Assembly: GCA_030830005.1 (NCBI GenBank)
Contig: JAURNV010000012.1
Coordinates: 1 to 49,094, forward strand
DNA: 49,094 nucleotides
DNA from: Flavobacteriaceae bacterium
Lineage (GTDB): Bacteria > Bacteroidota > Bacteroidia > Flavobacteriales > Flavobacteriaceae
Direction of reading: 5' to 3'
The notes below the pieces were generated by a model, which saw only the letters and a program-made list of their open reading frames with translations, had not been told where the DNA came from and did not search any database. The position numbers were made by a program, and so were the translations under genes. This document shows, piece after piece, positions 16,664-25,354 of the stretch (position 1 is its first letter; every line of letters starts with the position of its first letter).

Positions 16664-17250
16664 TTCTTCCAATTGTTGCTTATGGCGATCCTGTTCTCAA
16701 AAAGAAAGCAGTGCCAATTGATAGAAAACACCCAAATTTGAAGCAATTCATCAATAGTATGTGGGATACCATGTACGCAGCTAACGGCGTAGGATTGGCT
16801 GCACCACAAATAGGAGAATCCATACGTTTGTTTGTTGTTGATGGTAGCCCATTTTCGCGCGACAATAATTTAGATTCTGTTGAAAAGCACGAACTTAAAA
16901 CATTTAAAAGGGTGTTTATAAACCCAAATATAATTTCTTACAGTGGCCCCCAAGAGGCTTTTAATGAGGGGTGTTTAAGTATTCCAGATGTTAGAGAAGA
17001 TGTTATGCGTCAAACAACAATTGAAATTGAATATTACAACGAAAACTTCAAGCATATTACTGAGGAATTTTCTGGAATAGCTGCACGAATTATTCAGCAT
17101 GAATACGACCATATAGAAGGGTTGTTATTTACTGACAGATTAGGGTCTCTTAAAAAGAAACTATTAAAAACGAAGCTAGCGCAAATCTCACGAGGTAAAA
17201 TTTCTCCAGATTATTTAATGCGGTTCCCTAACAAAACTTCCATAGGGTAA
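16660..17250 (+). CDS. def: Peptide deformylase
   Basis: Removes the N-formyl group from nascent proteins. The 196 residues contain the three diagnostic motifs: GVGLAAPQIG at 43-52, EGCLSIP at 103-109 with metal ligand Cys105, and QHEYDHIEG at 146-154 with ligands His147 and His151 and catalytic Glu148. The extra stretch GSPFSRDNNLDSVEKHELKTFK is the longer insertion of Bacteroidota-type enzymes. ATGA overlap with ruvX and TAATG overlap with mazG make a tightly coupled operon. Confidence 0.97.
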   Translation: MILPIVAYGDPVLKKKAVPIDRKHPNLKQFINSMWDTMYAANGVGLAAPQIGESIRLFVVDGSPFSRDNNLDSVEKHELKTFKRVFINPNIISYSGPQEAFNEGCLSIPDVREDVMRQTTIEIEYYNENFKHITEEFSGIAARIIQHEYDHIEGLLFTDRLGSLKKKLLKTKLAQISRGKISPDYLMRFPNKTSIG

Positions 17251-18032
17251 TGAATGTTAAGCGCATTTCACAGTTAAAAGCGATTGACCGTTTGCTAACC
17301 ATTATGGATGAACTGCGTGAAGATTGTCCATGGGATAAAAAACAAACATTTCAGTCTTTACGTCACCTTACCATTGAAGAAACCTATGAACTTAGCGAGG
17401 CACTTATTGAAAATGACATAGATGAAATTAAAAATGAACTTGGCGATGTACTGCTACATATTATTTTTTATGCTAAAATTGGAAGCGAAAACAAGGCTTT
17501 TGACATTGGTGACGTAGCAAACGCCATAGCAGAAAAGTTAATTCAAAGGCATCCCCATATTTACGGAGATGTAGAGGTTAATAACGAAGATGATGTGAAA
17601 AAAAATTGGGAGCAACTAAAACTTAAAGAAGGTAATAAAAGTGTGCTTTCAGGTGTTCCAAAAAGCTTACCGAGTATGGTTATGGCTAGTCGCCTACAAG
17701 ATAAAGCCGCAGGCATTGGTTTTGACTGGGAAGATATTCAAGGAGTTAAAGAAAAAATAAAGGAAGAATTTCGAGAACTTGAGGCCGAAATTATTAAAAA
17801 CGATAAAGAACGCATTACTGCTGAGCTTGGAGACGTGTTTTTTTCATTGGTAAATTATGCTCGTTTTTTGGGCGTTAATCCCGATGATGCGTTAGTTTCA
17901 ACCAATAATCGATTTAGATCGAGGTTTGCAGGGATGGAGCAGCTTGCGACTTCACAAGGATTGAAACTTAACGAGCTTACCCCTCAACAATGGGAAATTC
18001 TATGGCAAAATGCTAAAAAACAACTTAATTAG
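17250..18032 (+). CDS. mazG: Nucleoside triphosphate pyrophosphohydrolase MazG
   Basis: Hydrolyses NTPs to NMP and pyrophosphate, cleaning nucleotide pools and influencing (p)ppGpp levels. The 260 residues carry two MazG domains: the first has CPWDKKQTFQSL, EETYELSEAL and NELGDVLLHIIFYAK near residues 25-75, the catalytic E-E-x2-E and E-x2-D sets; the second has EEFRELEAEI and AELGDVFFSLVNYAR near 170-210. It is the last gene of the ruvX operon and overlaps def by one base. The stop overlaps the convergent DUF349 gene by four bases. Confidence 0.95.
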   Translation: MNVKRISQLKAIDRLLTIMDELREDCPWDKKQTFQSLRHLTIEETYELSEALIENDIDEIKNELGDVLLHIIFYAKIGSENKAFDIGDVANAIAEKLIQRHPHIYGDVEVNNEDDVKKNWEQLKLKEGNKSVLSGVPKSLPSMVMASRLQDKAAGIGFDWEDIQGVKEKIKEEFRELEAEIIKNDKERITAELGDVFFSLVNYARFLGVNPDDALVSTNNRFRSRFAGMEQLATSQGLKLNELTPQQWEILWQNAKKQLN

Positions 18033-19984
18033 TCCTTGAGTAATTGTTTCACCAATCGCTTCTTCTCCTTTAGTTCTTGTAAGCGTTCTTTGTGCTCAGC
18101 AATATCTTCATGAACTTTTGTCACTATAGGATTTTTATCTTGGTTTTTTCCAAAAAACTCAAGATTGGTTTCGAGCTGAATAATTTCCTGTTTTATTTCA
18201 GTTATACGCCTACTAAGAGAATGCAGTTCTTTTTGAACATTGTCGTGATTATCACGAATGTTTTCTAGCTTGTTTTGATAGCTTTTTTGTGTGATTTCTG
18301 CTTTTGAAAGGCCTGCGGATAAATATGCTTTCTCTACGAGCTTGGTAAATTCTTGAGTTATTTTTACTTTATTTCTTGGAACATAGCCAATGCTGTTCCA
18401 TTTCTCAATAAGCATTTCAACTTCCTCAGCACTTTTTTTGTCAATGCTATTTTTTAAATCGTCAATAATAGCTTTTTTCAGCTTGAAATTTTCCTTTTCC
18501 TCTTTATCATTTTTGTTTCTAGAGTCATCAAGTTTTGTAAAAAAATCATTGCATATTCCCCTAAATACTCCCCATAACTTTGTGTGATCATTTCTGCTAA
18601 CTGGACCAATGGTTTTCCATTCCTTCTGAAGAGCAATAATCTTAGAAGTGTTTTCTTTTGTATTTGGCTGTTCTTTTAGTTCATTTGCTTTAGCAATAAG
18701 ATCCTTACGCTTAGCAACATTTTCTGCATAAACAGATTTTAATTGCTTATAAAACTGGTTTCTTTTTTTGCTAAAAATTCTTGCCTTCTTTTTGAAATCT
18801 GCCCACAGGTCATCGCGCATTTTTGAGGGAGCTCTACCCACAGCAAAAAACGCCTCGCGCAACCCATCATAAGTTTTGGTAAATGTGTGAATATTTGTGC
18901 TGGTTGAGATTTCTTGCTCAAGTAAAGCACTAATCTGAGATAAGATAGCTTTCTTTTTAAGCAAGTTTGCTTCAAATATTTCTTCTTGGTTTTTTAAAAA
19001 GTATTTACGCTTATCATGAATGATTTTAGTTGCATTGCTAAATCTTTCCCATACTTCTTCACTATGCTCTTTGTCAACAGGGCCAAGTTCATCTTTCCAC
19101 TTTTTGTGTAGCTCTTGTAAATTTCGAAAGGCTTTAGAAATGTCCTCCATTGTGATTAAGGCCTCAGCTTGCTCACAAATTTTGAGTTTTTGTTCTAAAT
19201 TGAACTTAAAATCAAGTTCACGCAGCTCTCTGTTAAGATGCAAAAAATCATAAAAGTGACCCACATGGTGATGGTAGGTTCTCCAAATATTATTGGCTTC
19301 CATTCTAGGAACCTGACCCGTCTCTTTCCATCGATTTTGTAAATCCTTAAACTGATTATAAGTGCTATTTATATCTTGATCAACATTAAGTAGTCCTTTA
19401 AGTTCTTCGATGAGTTCAAGGCGTTGTTCCAGATTTTTTCGTTGTTTTTCTTCAAGGCTTCGATAATAAGTGCTTCGATCAGATTTATATCGTTTATATA
19501 GTGTATCAAACTCTTTTTTTATTGGGGGATTAAAATAAAATGCATCTGGATTGTCTCCATCAGCAATAAAGACTTTTTTTTGTTTTTGTTCTTCGTTAGC
19601 TAATTTTTGATTGAACACTTTTAAGAGGGGCTCAACTGTTGATTTTAAATGTTGAACAGAATCACTTTTTAGTGATGTGGCAAAAAAATCAACCAACTCC
19701 TCAAGACTCATAGCCTCAAACCGTTCTTTGACTTTATCCTCATCCTGAATTTTGATGTCAATATCCTCTTCATCTGAACTGATTTCAGTAGACGAATTTT
19801 CTTCATCATTGACTTCCTTTGTAGGAGTTTCTTCAGTAGTTTTGGCTGTAATTTCTGGTGTAACAGACTTATTGTCAGTCATTATAGGATTGTTTTCTAA
19901 AGATTCTTGAGCATTAGTAGAAGTTTGTTCACTTACGTTTTCTTCGTTCGCTTTTTGCGATTCGTTGTCGGTGTTTTCCAACAT
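18029..19984 (-). CDS. DUF349 repeat protein
   Basis: A 651-residue cytoplasmic protein found across Bacteroidota; function unknown. After an acidic, low-complexity N-terminus of about 100 residues (rich in E, T, N and S), at least five DUF349 repeats are visible, each marked by a W-K or equivalent followed by G-x-V/A-x-R/P and a later W or F, for example LQNRWKETGQVPRMEANNIW, LQKEWKTIGPVSRNDHTKLW and EKWNSIGYVPRNK. The C-terminal 90 residues are a long coiled coil rich in E, K, L and I. I chose the ATG at 19984 (MLENTDNESQ) over 20017, as the extra 11 residues look like untranslated leader. Convergent with mazG, it follows aroE on the same strand. Confidence 0.9.
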   Translation of the reverse strand: MLENTDNESQKANEENVSEQTSTNAQESLENNPIMTDNKSVTPEITAKTTEETPTKEVNDEENSSTEISSDEEDIDIKIQDEDKVKERFEAMSLEELVDFFATSLKSDSVQHLKSTVEPLLKVFNQKLANEEQKQKKVFIADGDNPDAFYFNPPIKKEFDTLYKRYKSDRSTYYRSLEEKQRKNLEQRLELIEELKGLLNVDQDINSTYNQFKDLQNRWKETGQVPRMEANNIWRTYHHHVGHFYDFLHLNRELRELDFKFNLEQKLKICEQAEALITMEDISKAFRNLQELHKKWKDELGPVDKEHSEEVWERFSNATKIIHDKRKYFLKNQEEIFEANLLKKKAILSQISALLEQEISTSTNIHTFTKTYDGLREAFFAVGRAPSKMRDDLWADFKKKARIFSKKRNQFYKQLKSVYAENVAKRKDLIAKANELKEQPNTKENTSKIIALQKEWKTIGPVSRNDHTKLWGVFRGICNDFFTKLDDSRNKNDKEEKENFKLKKAIIDDLKNSIDKKSAEEVEMLIEKWNSIGYVPRNKVKITQEFTKLVEKAYLSAGLSKAEITQKSYQNKLENIRDNHDNVQKELHSLSRRITEIKQEIIQLETNLEFFGKNQDKNPIVTKVHEDIAEHKERLQELKEKKRLVKQLLKD

Positions 19985-20044
19985 GGTCCTGATTTTAATA
20001 TCATTTCGAATATACAATTTATCATATTCGAGGCAAAAAAAAAA

Positions 20045-20791
20045 TTAGCTATTCCACAATTTCCATGCAGCTTCTGCCTGTTCTACAAGCATTTGCTTAC
20101 CACTACAAACTGTGGCCTTGTTTTTACTACCCTCCTTCATAAAAGCCGTTTCGGAAGGATTGTATATCAAGTCAAACAACACGTGCTTTTCTGTTAGAAC
20201 GGTATAATCTATTTCGGGTTTCATTTCAACATTTGGATATGTTCCAAGAGGAGTACAATTAACAATTAATTGATGGGTATTTAGAATTTCTAAATTTAAA
20301 TCTTTGTAGGTAATTGTGTTTTCTGACTTTTTACGTGACACATATTGGGTGGTTATTCCTATTTCGGTTAGTGCATACATTACTGCTTTAGAAGCGCCTC
20401 CTGTCCCCAATATAAGTGCTGCAGATATACTATCAGAAAGTAAAGGCAAAACACTTTTTTGAAATCCGATATAATCTGTGTTGTACCCTTTTGTAGTACC
20501 GTCTGCACGAAAAACAACGGTATTTACGGCACCAATTTTGAATGCAACCTCATCTAATTCATCTAAAAAAGGCATTACTTCCTCTTTGTATGGAATGGTT
20601 ACATTCAGGCCTTTAAGATGCGTTGTTTTAAGAAGCTTTTTTACGTTTTTAAGATTGGGCACATCAAAGTTCTCGTAAGAACAAAGGGATAGATTTTCCC
20701 GTTCAAATTTTTCATTAAAATATGCCCTTGAAAAGGAGTAATTTATGTTACGTCCCAAAAGCCCAAAGCGTGCTCTATTTTTTTCGCTCAT
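20045..20791 (-). CDS. aroE: Shikimate dehydrogenase
   Basis: NADPH-dependent reduction of 3-dehydroshikimate in aromatic amino acid synthesis. The 248 residues are a little short for the family but complete: FGLLGRNINYSFSRAYFN with the substrate-binding S-x-S, NVTIPYKE with the catalytic Lys, GAVNTV with Asn, NTDYIGF, and the nucleotide-binding ALILGTGGASKAVMYAL. The C-terminal GKQMLVEQAEAAWKLW helix is typical. The start overlaps the end of the upstream DUF368 gene by 17 bases, so it is probably expressed from the DUF368 transcript. Confidence 0.96.
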   Translation of the reverse strand: MSEKNRARFGLLGRNINYSFSRAYFNEKFERENLSLCSYENFDVPNLKNVKKLLKTTHLKGLNVTIPYKEEVMPFLDELDEVAFKIGAVNTVVFRADGTTKGYNTDYIGFQKSVLPLLSDSISAALILGTGGASKAVMYALTEIGITTQYVSRKKSENTITYKDLNLEILNTHQLIVNCTPLGTYPNVEMKPEIDYTVLTEKHVLFDLIYNPSETAFMKEGSKNKATVCSGKQMLVEQAEAAWKLWNS

Positions 20792-21701
20792 AATAATCTA
20801 AAACAAATACAACAATCAATCCGAACAATCCCCAAAAGATAGTCCAAAAAATGGATACAGCTGTTAGAGAATAATCAAGACTAATCTTATTGGTTGGCCA
20901 AAGTATAAACAAGGAACCAAAAACAAAACCAATGAGTATAGCTTGTAATTCATCCTTTGCTTTTTTTTGAATACGGTGTATAAGGGCAGATAATCCGCTA
21001 ATACCAACTAATGAGCCGGCTAAAAAAACTCCAAACAACATCGCGTAATGTTTATCATCTGTCATCAATGTGCCCTGACCTAAAATCATATTAACAACCC
21101 ATCTCCCGAAACCATTTACAGCATCAACCAAAAGGAGGGTGTAATTCCCCATAAGAATCAGTATGAATGATCCTGATAGTCCAGGAAGTGTCATTCCAAT
21201 AATGCTTACAATTCCACAAATAAAAATATACACCAAATGGGTGTTTTGTTCTGAAGGGGACAAAATGCTAAGCCCAATACCCACTACAAGCCCGATTAGT
21301 GCATATAAATATGTTTTGGTCTTCCATTTTTTATAGTTGATATACAATAAAATTGCTGAAGCCAATACCAATCCGAAAAAGACCGCCCAGACATATAATG
21401 GATATGAAGATAGTGCAAGGTCTAAAAATAAAGATAAGGTAAAATAGCTAACAATTACACCCAGTAAAAGGGTGCCCAAAAATGCTCCATTTATGTATTT
21501 CCAAAAGGTTGAAAATCTGCCGCGAAGTAATAGGTATATAGCTTTGAAATTTAGTCTTTGAAAGGAAAAAATAAGTTCATCATAAAATCCAGTTACAACC
21601 GCTACAATACCTCCAGAAACACCAGGAATTTTATTGGCAATTCCCATAGCAATCCCCTTTAAAAACAAAAGACTGTAATCTGAAAAGGAACGATTATACA
21701 T
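20775..21701 (-). CDS. DUF368 (PopT-type) membrane protein, downstream copy
   Basis: A 308-residue polytopic inner-membrane protein with about eight to ten spans. The DUF368 signature at the N-terminus, LKGIAMGIANKIPGVSGGIVAVVTGFYDELI, is repeated in weaker form mid-protein (GMTLPGLSGSFILILMGNY), reflecting an internal duplication. DUF368 proteins (PopT) are reported to return undecaprenyl phosphate across the membrane during peptidoglycan and glycan synthesis; this role is inferred here from family membership only. It overlaps the paralogous gene upstream by eight bases and aroE downstream by 17. The pair most likely arose by tandem duplication and diverged. Confidence 0.9.
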   Translation of the reverse strand: MYNRSFSDYSLLFLKGIAMGIANKIPGVSGGIVAVVTGFYDELIFSFQRLNFKAIYLLLRGRFSTFWKYINGAFLGTLLLGVIVSYFTLSLFLDLALSSYPLYVWAVFFGLVLASAILLYINYKKWKTKTYLYALIGLVVGIGLSILSPSEQNTHLVYIFICGIVSIIGMTLPGLSGSFILILMGNYTLLLVDAVNGFGRWVVNMILGQGTLMTDDKHYAMLFGVFLAGSLVGISGLSALIHRIQKKAKDELQAILIGFVFGSLFILWPTNKISLDYSLTAVSIFWTIFWGLFGLIVVFVLDYYERKK

Positions 21702-22635
21702 GTTTTATTTTACTTATTCGTTCTAATAAAAACAACAAAAGTATCCCTACCATAAAAGCAATAATTGCAGAGACAAAATTTGCAGATGGATTGAAAATAT
21801 CAGGCAACACTGCTACCGTACTTAGCGGTACTTTTTCTCCATGACCGTTAACATAGAATTCAGTTACTGTTTTCCATGGCCAAACTTTAAACAGAGAACC
21901 AAAAAGAAAGCCTGTCATAGCGGCTAATACAACCTCTTTGTGTTTGGCAAAAAGCCAACGCAAAAGCTTTGAAAAAGCTTTTAATCCAACTATTCCTCCA
22001 GATGCCATAACCAAAAACACTATAAACCCTTCAGATTCAAACGTCTTTAACTGGTCAACAGTTTTAAGTGCGGTGTCGTATGCCCCAAGGAGGATTAAAA
22101 TAAAAGCTCCTGAAATTCCCGGAAGAATCATGGCTACGACAACCAACATACCACATATAAACAAATAAAACAGGTTTTCGGAGCCAGAACTTGGTGAAAA
22201 AAGACCTATTCCAAAGGCAATAAAAGCGCCTATGAATAATGCTAGAAATGTGATCACATTCCAAGTAGTAATATTTTTTTTCAACAAAAAAGCACTCCCT
22301 AAAATAAGACCAAAAAAGAACGCCCAAAGAGGAATAGGGTGATTAGTCAATACCCAAGAAATCCCACTTGTTAATAGCAAAATACTTGTGAAAATCCCTA
22401 ACATTAGGGAGAGTAAAAAACTTCCGTCAATTGTGCGCCATGCCTCTTTTCTTTTATGAGAAAAAAGTTGCAAGACAAGCGACAAAGAAATAAGATCAAT
22501 TGCACGAATAAGACGTTCATATATATGGGTAATAAGAGCAATAGTGCCTCCAGAAACACCAGGCACGACATCGGCGGCACCCATAGCTAGTCCCTTTAAA
22601 TAAATGACAATAAAACGTTTAAAAACTTGGCTCAT
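21694..22635 (-). CDS. DUF368 (PopT-type) membrane protein, upstream copy
   Basis: A 313-residue polytopic membrane protein, first of two tandem DUF368 paralogues. It has LKGLAMGAADVVPGVSGGTIALITHIYERLI at the N-terminus and VVAMILPGISGAFILILLGAYDTAL mid-way, the two P-G-x-S-G half-repeats of the family. It differs from its neighbour in carrying VVP rather than KIP before the first GVSGG and a longer periplasmic segment near 260-285. The ATG at 22635 is chosen over a TTG extension to 22650. The likely role is polyprenyl-phosphate translocation, inferred from the family. It begins the DUF368-DUF368-aroE unit. Confidence 0.9.
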   Translation of the reverse strand: MSQVFKRFIVIYLKGLAMGAADVVPGVSGGTIALITHIYERLIRAIDLISLSLVLQLFSHKRKEAWRTIDGSFLLSLMLGIFTSILLLTSGISWVLTNHPIPLWAFFFGLILGSAFLLKKNITTWNVITFLALFIGAFIAFGIGLFSPSSGSENLFYLFICGMLVVVAMILPGISGAFILILLGAYDTALKTVDQLKTFESEGFIVFLVMASGGIVGLKAFSKLLRWLFAKHKEVVLAAMTGFLFGSLFKVWPWKTVTEFYVNGHGEKVPLSTVAVLPDIFNPSANFVSAIIAFMVGILLLFLLERISKIKHV

Positions 22636-22689
22636 TACGTGGGCTAACAATTTTATGTGTTGTAAAACTACACAATAGCACTGAACAAA

Positions 22690-24075
22690 TCAGGAAATAG
22701 ACAACGTATCTTTTACCAAATGTTGCGTTTTTGAGGAGGGAAATGTTTCGAAGAAGACATCTAAATCCTTCGGATTGATGGCATATGCATTTTTCAAAAA
22801 GAAAGAGGCTTCACTCGCATTGGCTTGCATCATGTAAAAACCCGCTAACATATAATGCAGTTGGCCGTTCTCAGGATGAAATTCAATGCCTTGACGTAAG
22901 GCTTTTATTCCACTACTGTATTCTTGAAGTTGAAGAAGAATCCCTGCCCAATCCAGCCAAGTTTGTACTTCGTAATTCCCAAGGTTTACTAATCTTTCGA
23001 AAGCCACATTTGCTTCATCCCAAAACCCTAAGGCTTTGTTGGCTTGTGCATAAAGCCGCCAATAATGGACGTGAGTGTTGTCGATTTTGACTGCTTTTTT
23101 AATGTAGTGCAAAACTTTTGCGTAAGCATTTTTACGCATGAAGTATTCACATAGGGCTAACCACCCTTTATCAAGGAGTGGATCTTCATGAATTGCTTTC
23201 TTTATGTATTTTATTGCTAACACTTCATTTCCTAAGTTCAAATGACACTCGCCAATTCGAAGTAAGGCAAATGCAGTTGGGTCGTCAATTCCCAAAGTGA
23301 TTTCATAATAATTGATGGCCTCGTTATATCTGCCTAATTGCTCTAAAGACTTTCCTAATTCTAAATAAGCACCAATAAAAGTGTCATCACAAATTATGGC
23401 AAAATCAAATGCTGTTATAGCTTGGTCATACATTTTTTTGGACAGGTATTGCCTTCCCAATTGATGCCACGCCACTTCGTTGTAAGGGTCACTATCTAAA
23501 AATGCATTCATATATGTGATTGCCCCATCAGCATCTTTTAGTGATTCGAAGCAGTATATGATGTTGTAGAGCGCATGATTATCTGTAATATCCTCTTCTA
23601 AACATTTGATAAAAAACTCCTTGGCCATAAAAAATTCATCTAAGTATAAATATTCCATCGCTAATAAGGAATGAAATTCATATTTATCGGAGCTAAGCGT
23701 TAACCCTTTTTTTAAACTTTCAATGGCTTCTTGATGCTGATTTCGCTTTGACTGGATAACAGCCAAATGTTGGTAAGCAAATGCGTTGTAGGGCTCCAAG
23801 GTTAATAGGTTATCTAATAATAATAGGGCGTCGTTGTAAGAATTTTTAAGGATATAATACTCTACAAGCAGGAGTGTAAGTTCTGTTGATTCAGGATGTT
23901 GTCCCAATCCAACTTCAATAGCTTTTTTTGCCATTTGCAAGCTTCCCATATCGATGTAGTATTGCCCAATTTCTTCAAATTCAGTAGCGTCAAAAAAATA
24001 AATCTCATTAGTTTTTAACATCGACTCGAATCGAGGCACGGGCAAATCTGAAAAACCATCAAAAGAGAAATCCAT
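22690..24075 (-). CDS. Tetratricopeptide repeat protein
   Basis: A 461-residue soluble protein built of about ten to twelve TPR units of 34 residues, such as EAIESLKKGLTLSSDKYEFHSLLAMEYLYL, QAITAFDFAIICDDTFIGAYLELGKSLEQLGRYNEAINYYE and LAIKYIKKAIHEDPLLDKGWLALCEYFMRK. It lacks a signal peptide and membrane span, so it should act as a cytoplasmic scaffold. The N-terminus MDFSFDGFSDLPVPRFESML is conserved-looking and precedes the repeats. No catalytic domain is seen. It is on the same strand as the aminotransferase gene, 79 bases downstream, and 54 bases before the DUF368 unit; partner unknown. Confidence 0.88.
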   Translation of the reverse strand: MDFSFDGFSDLPVPRFESMLKTNEIYFFDATEFEEIGQYYIDMGSLQMAKKAIEVGLGQHPESTELTLLLVEYYILKNSYNDALLLLDNLLTLEPYNAFAYQHLAVIQSKRNQHQEAIESLKKGLTLSSDKYEFHSLLAMEYLYLDEFFMAKEFFIKCLEEDITDNHALYNIIYCFESLKDADGAITYMNAFLDSDPYNEVAWHQLGRQYLSKKMYDQAITAFDFAIICDDTFIGAYLELGKSLEQLGRYNEAINYYEITLGIDDPTAFALLRIGECHLNLGNEVLAIKYIKKAIHEDPLLDKGWLALCEYFMRKNAYAKVLHYIKKAVKIDNTHVHYWRLYAQANKALGFWDEANVAFERLVNLGNYEVQTWLDWAGILLQLQEYSSGIKALRQGIEFHPENGQLHYMLAGFYMMQANASEASFFLKNAYAINPKDLDVFFETFPSSKTQHLVKDTLSIS

Positions 24076-24154
24076 AAATGATTTGTTGATTATAAAACTA
24101 CTGAACTGTAAAAAAGTTTTCTTGCGTGTGGGTTAGCAATTGTCAACAAAGTAA

Positions 24155-25345
24155 TTAACAGTCTATTTTATCTAGAATGGTAAGGATTTTTTTACACCCT
24201 ATTCGTATCTGTTTAGTTGATATTGTCAGTGGTGGTGATATACGAACAGCTTTTGGTTCAAAGAGCAAGAAAAAAAGTAAAACCCCATTATAAAGAGCTT
24301 CTTTGACTAATAACGTTGCATTTTCTTTGGTGTCAAGGATAAGCGCTAGCATTAACCCTTTTCCTCGAATTTCTTTGATTTTTTGGTGAACAAGTAGTTT
24401 TCTAAAAAGGGCTTCTTTTTCTAGTGTACGCTCTATAAGGGAACTGTTTAGAAGTGTTGAAAGCGTAGCTCTACATGCTGCTGCGATTACTGGATTACCA
24501 CCAAAAGTTGTAATGTGTCCTAGAGAAGGGTTTTCTTTGAGTTGTGCCATATGCTGTTGCGCTGCAATAAAAGCACCAACGGGAAGTCCGCCACCTAACC
24601 CTTTCCCTATGACAAGCACATCGGGAACAATGCCGTGGTCCATAAACGCAAATAGCTTCCCCGTTCTTCCTATACCAGGTTGGATTTCATCTAAAATTAA
24701 TAATGCACCAACTTCTTCACAGCGCTTTTTTACTAGCTTTAAATATCCCTTTTGGGGTTGAATAAAACCCGCTCCACCCTGTATGGATTCTAAAATAATC
24801 GCTGCAGTTTTAGTGGTAATTTTATTTAAATCCTCAACGCTATTAAATGTAATGAATGAAGTTCCAGGAATAAGCGGACGAAAATCACGTTTTCTTTCTT
24901 CATATCCCATGACACTCATCGCACCCATAGTATTTCCATGATAGGCTTTTTTTGCTGCAACAATCTCGTATCTGCCTGTAATACGTTTAGCTAATTTAAG
25001 TGCTCCTTCAATAGCTTCAGTACCCGAATTTGTTAAGTAAGTGGTGTCAAGTGGCGCAGGGAGGTTATCGGCCAATAATTTTGTTAAAAGCACTGGTTCT
25101 TCTTGAATAAACTCGCCGTAAACCATAACGTGCAAATACTTACGGAGTTGTTTTTTGATGGCACGCACTACCTTAGGGTGACGATGACCCAAGCTGCAAG
25201 CTGAAACACCTGCCACAAAGTCTATGTATTTATTTTTGTTTTTATCATATAAATAGCAGCCCTTAGCACGTGTAATTTCCAATCCCATTGGATGGGGGGT
25301 GGTTTGTGCCTGAAATTGAGTAAAAAATGAACTTAGTAATGACAT
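24155..25345 (-). CDS. Class III (acetylornithine/ornithine-type) aminotransferase
   Basis: A 396-residue PLP-dependent fold-type I aminotransferase. Conserved sites are the NSGTEAIEGALKLAK phosphate-binding loop at about 106-120, the LLILDEIQPGIGRTGK segment with Asp219, and the PLP lysine Lys248 in VLVIGKGLGGGLP. It lies at the level of acetylornithine or other subgroup-II omega-aminotransferases, but a dedicated ArgD, 4-aminobutyrate or other activity cannot be separated by eye, and no arginine-synthesis genes are adjacent. It is nine bases downstream of the OstA-like gene and probably in the same operon. A second member of the family, ornithine aminotransferase, lies at 32719-34002. Confidence 0.88.
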   Translation of the reverse strand: MSLLSSFFTQFQAQTTPHPMGLEITRAKGCYLYDKNKNKYIDFVAGVSACSLGHRHPKVVRAIKKQLRKYLHVMVYGEFIQEEPVLLTKLLADNLPAPLDTTYLTNSGTEAIEGALKLAKRITGRYEIVAAKKAYHGNTMGAMSVMGYEERKRDFRPLIPGTSFITFNSVEDLNKITTKTAAIILESIQGGAGFIQPQKGYLKLVKKRCEEVGALLILDEIQPGIGRTGKLFAFMDHGIVPDVLVIGKGLGGGLPVGAFIAAQQHMAQLKENPSLGHITTFGGNPVIAAACRATLSTLLNSSLIERTLEKEALFRKLLVHQKIKEIRGKGLMLALILDTKENATLLVKEALYNGVLLFFLLFEPKAVRISPPLTISTKQIRIGCKKILTILDKIDC

Positions 25346-25354
25346 CCGTATTTG

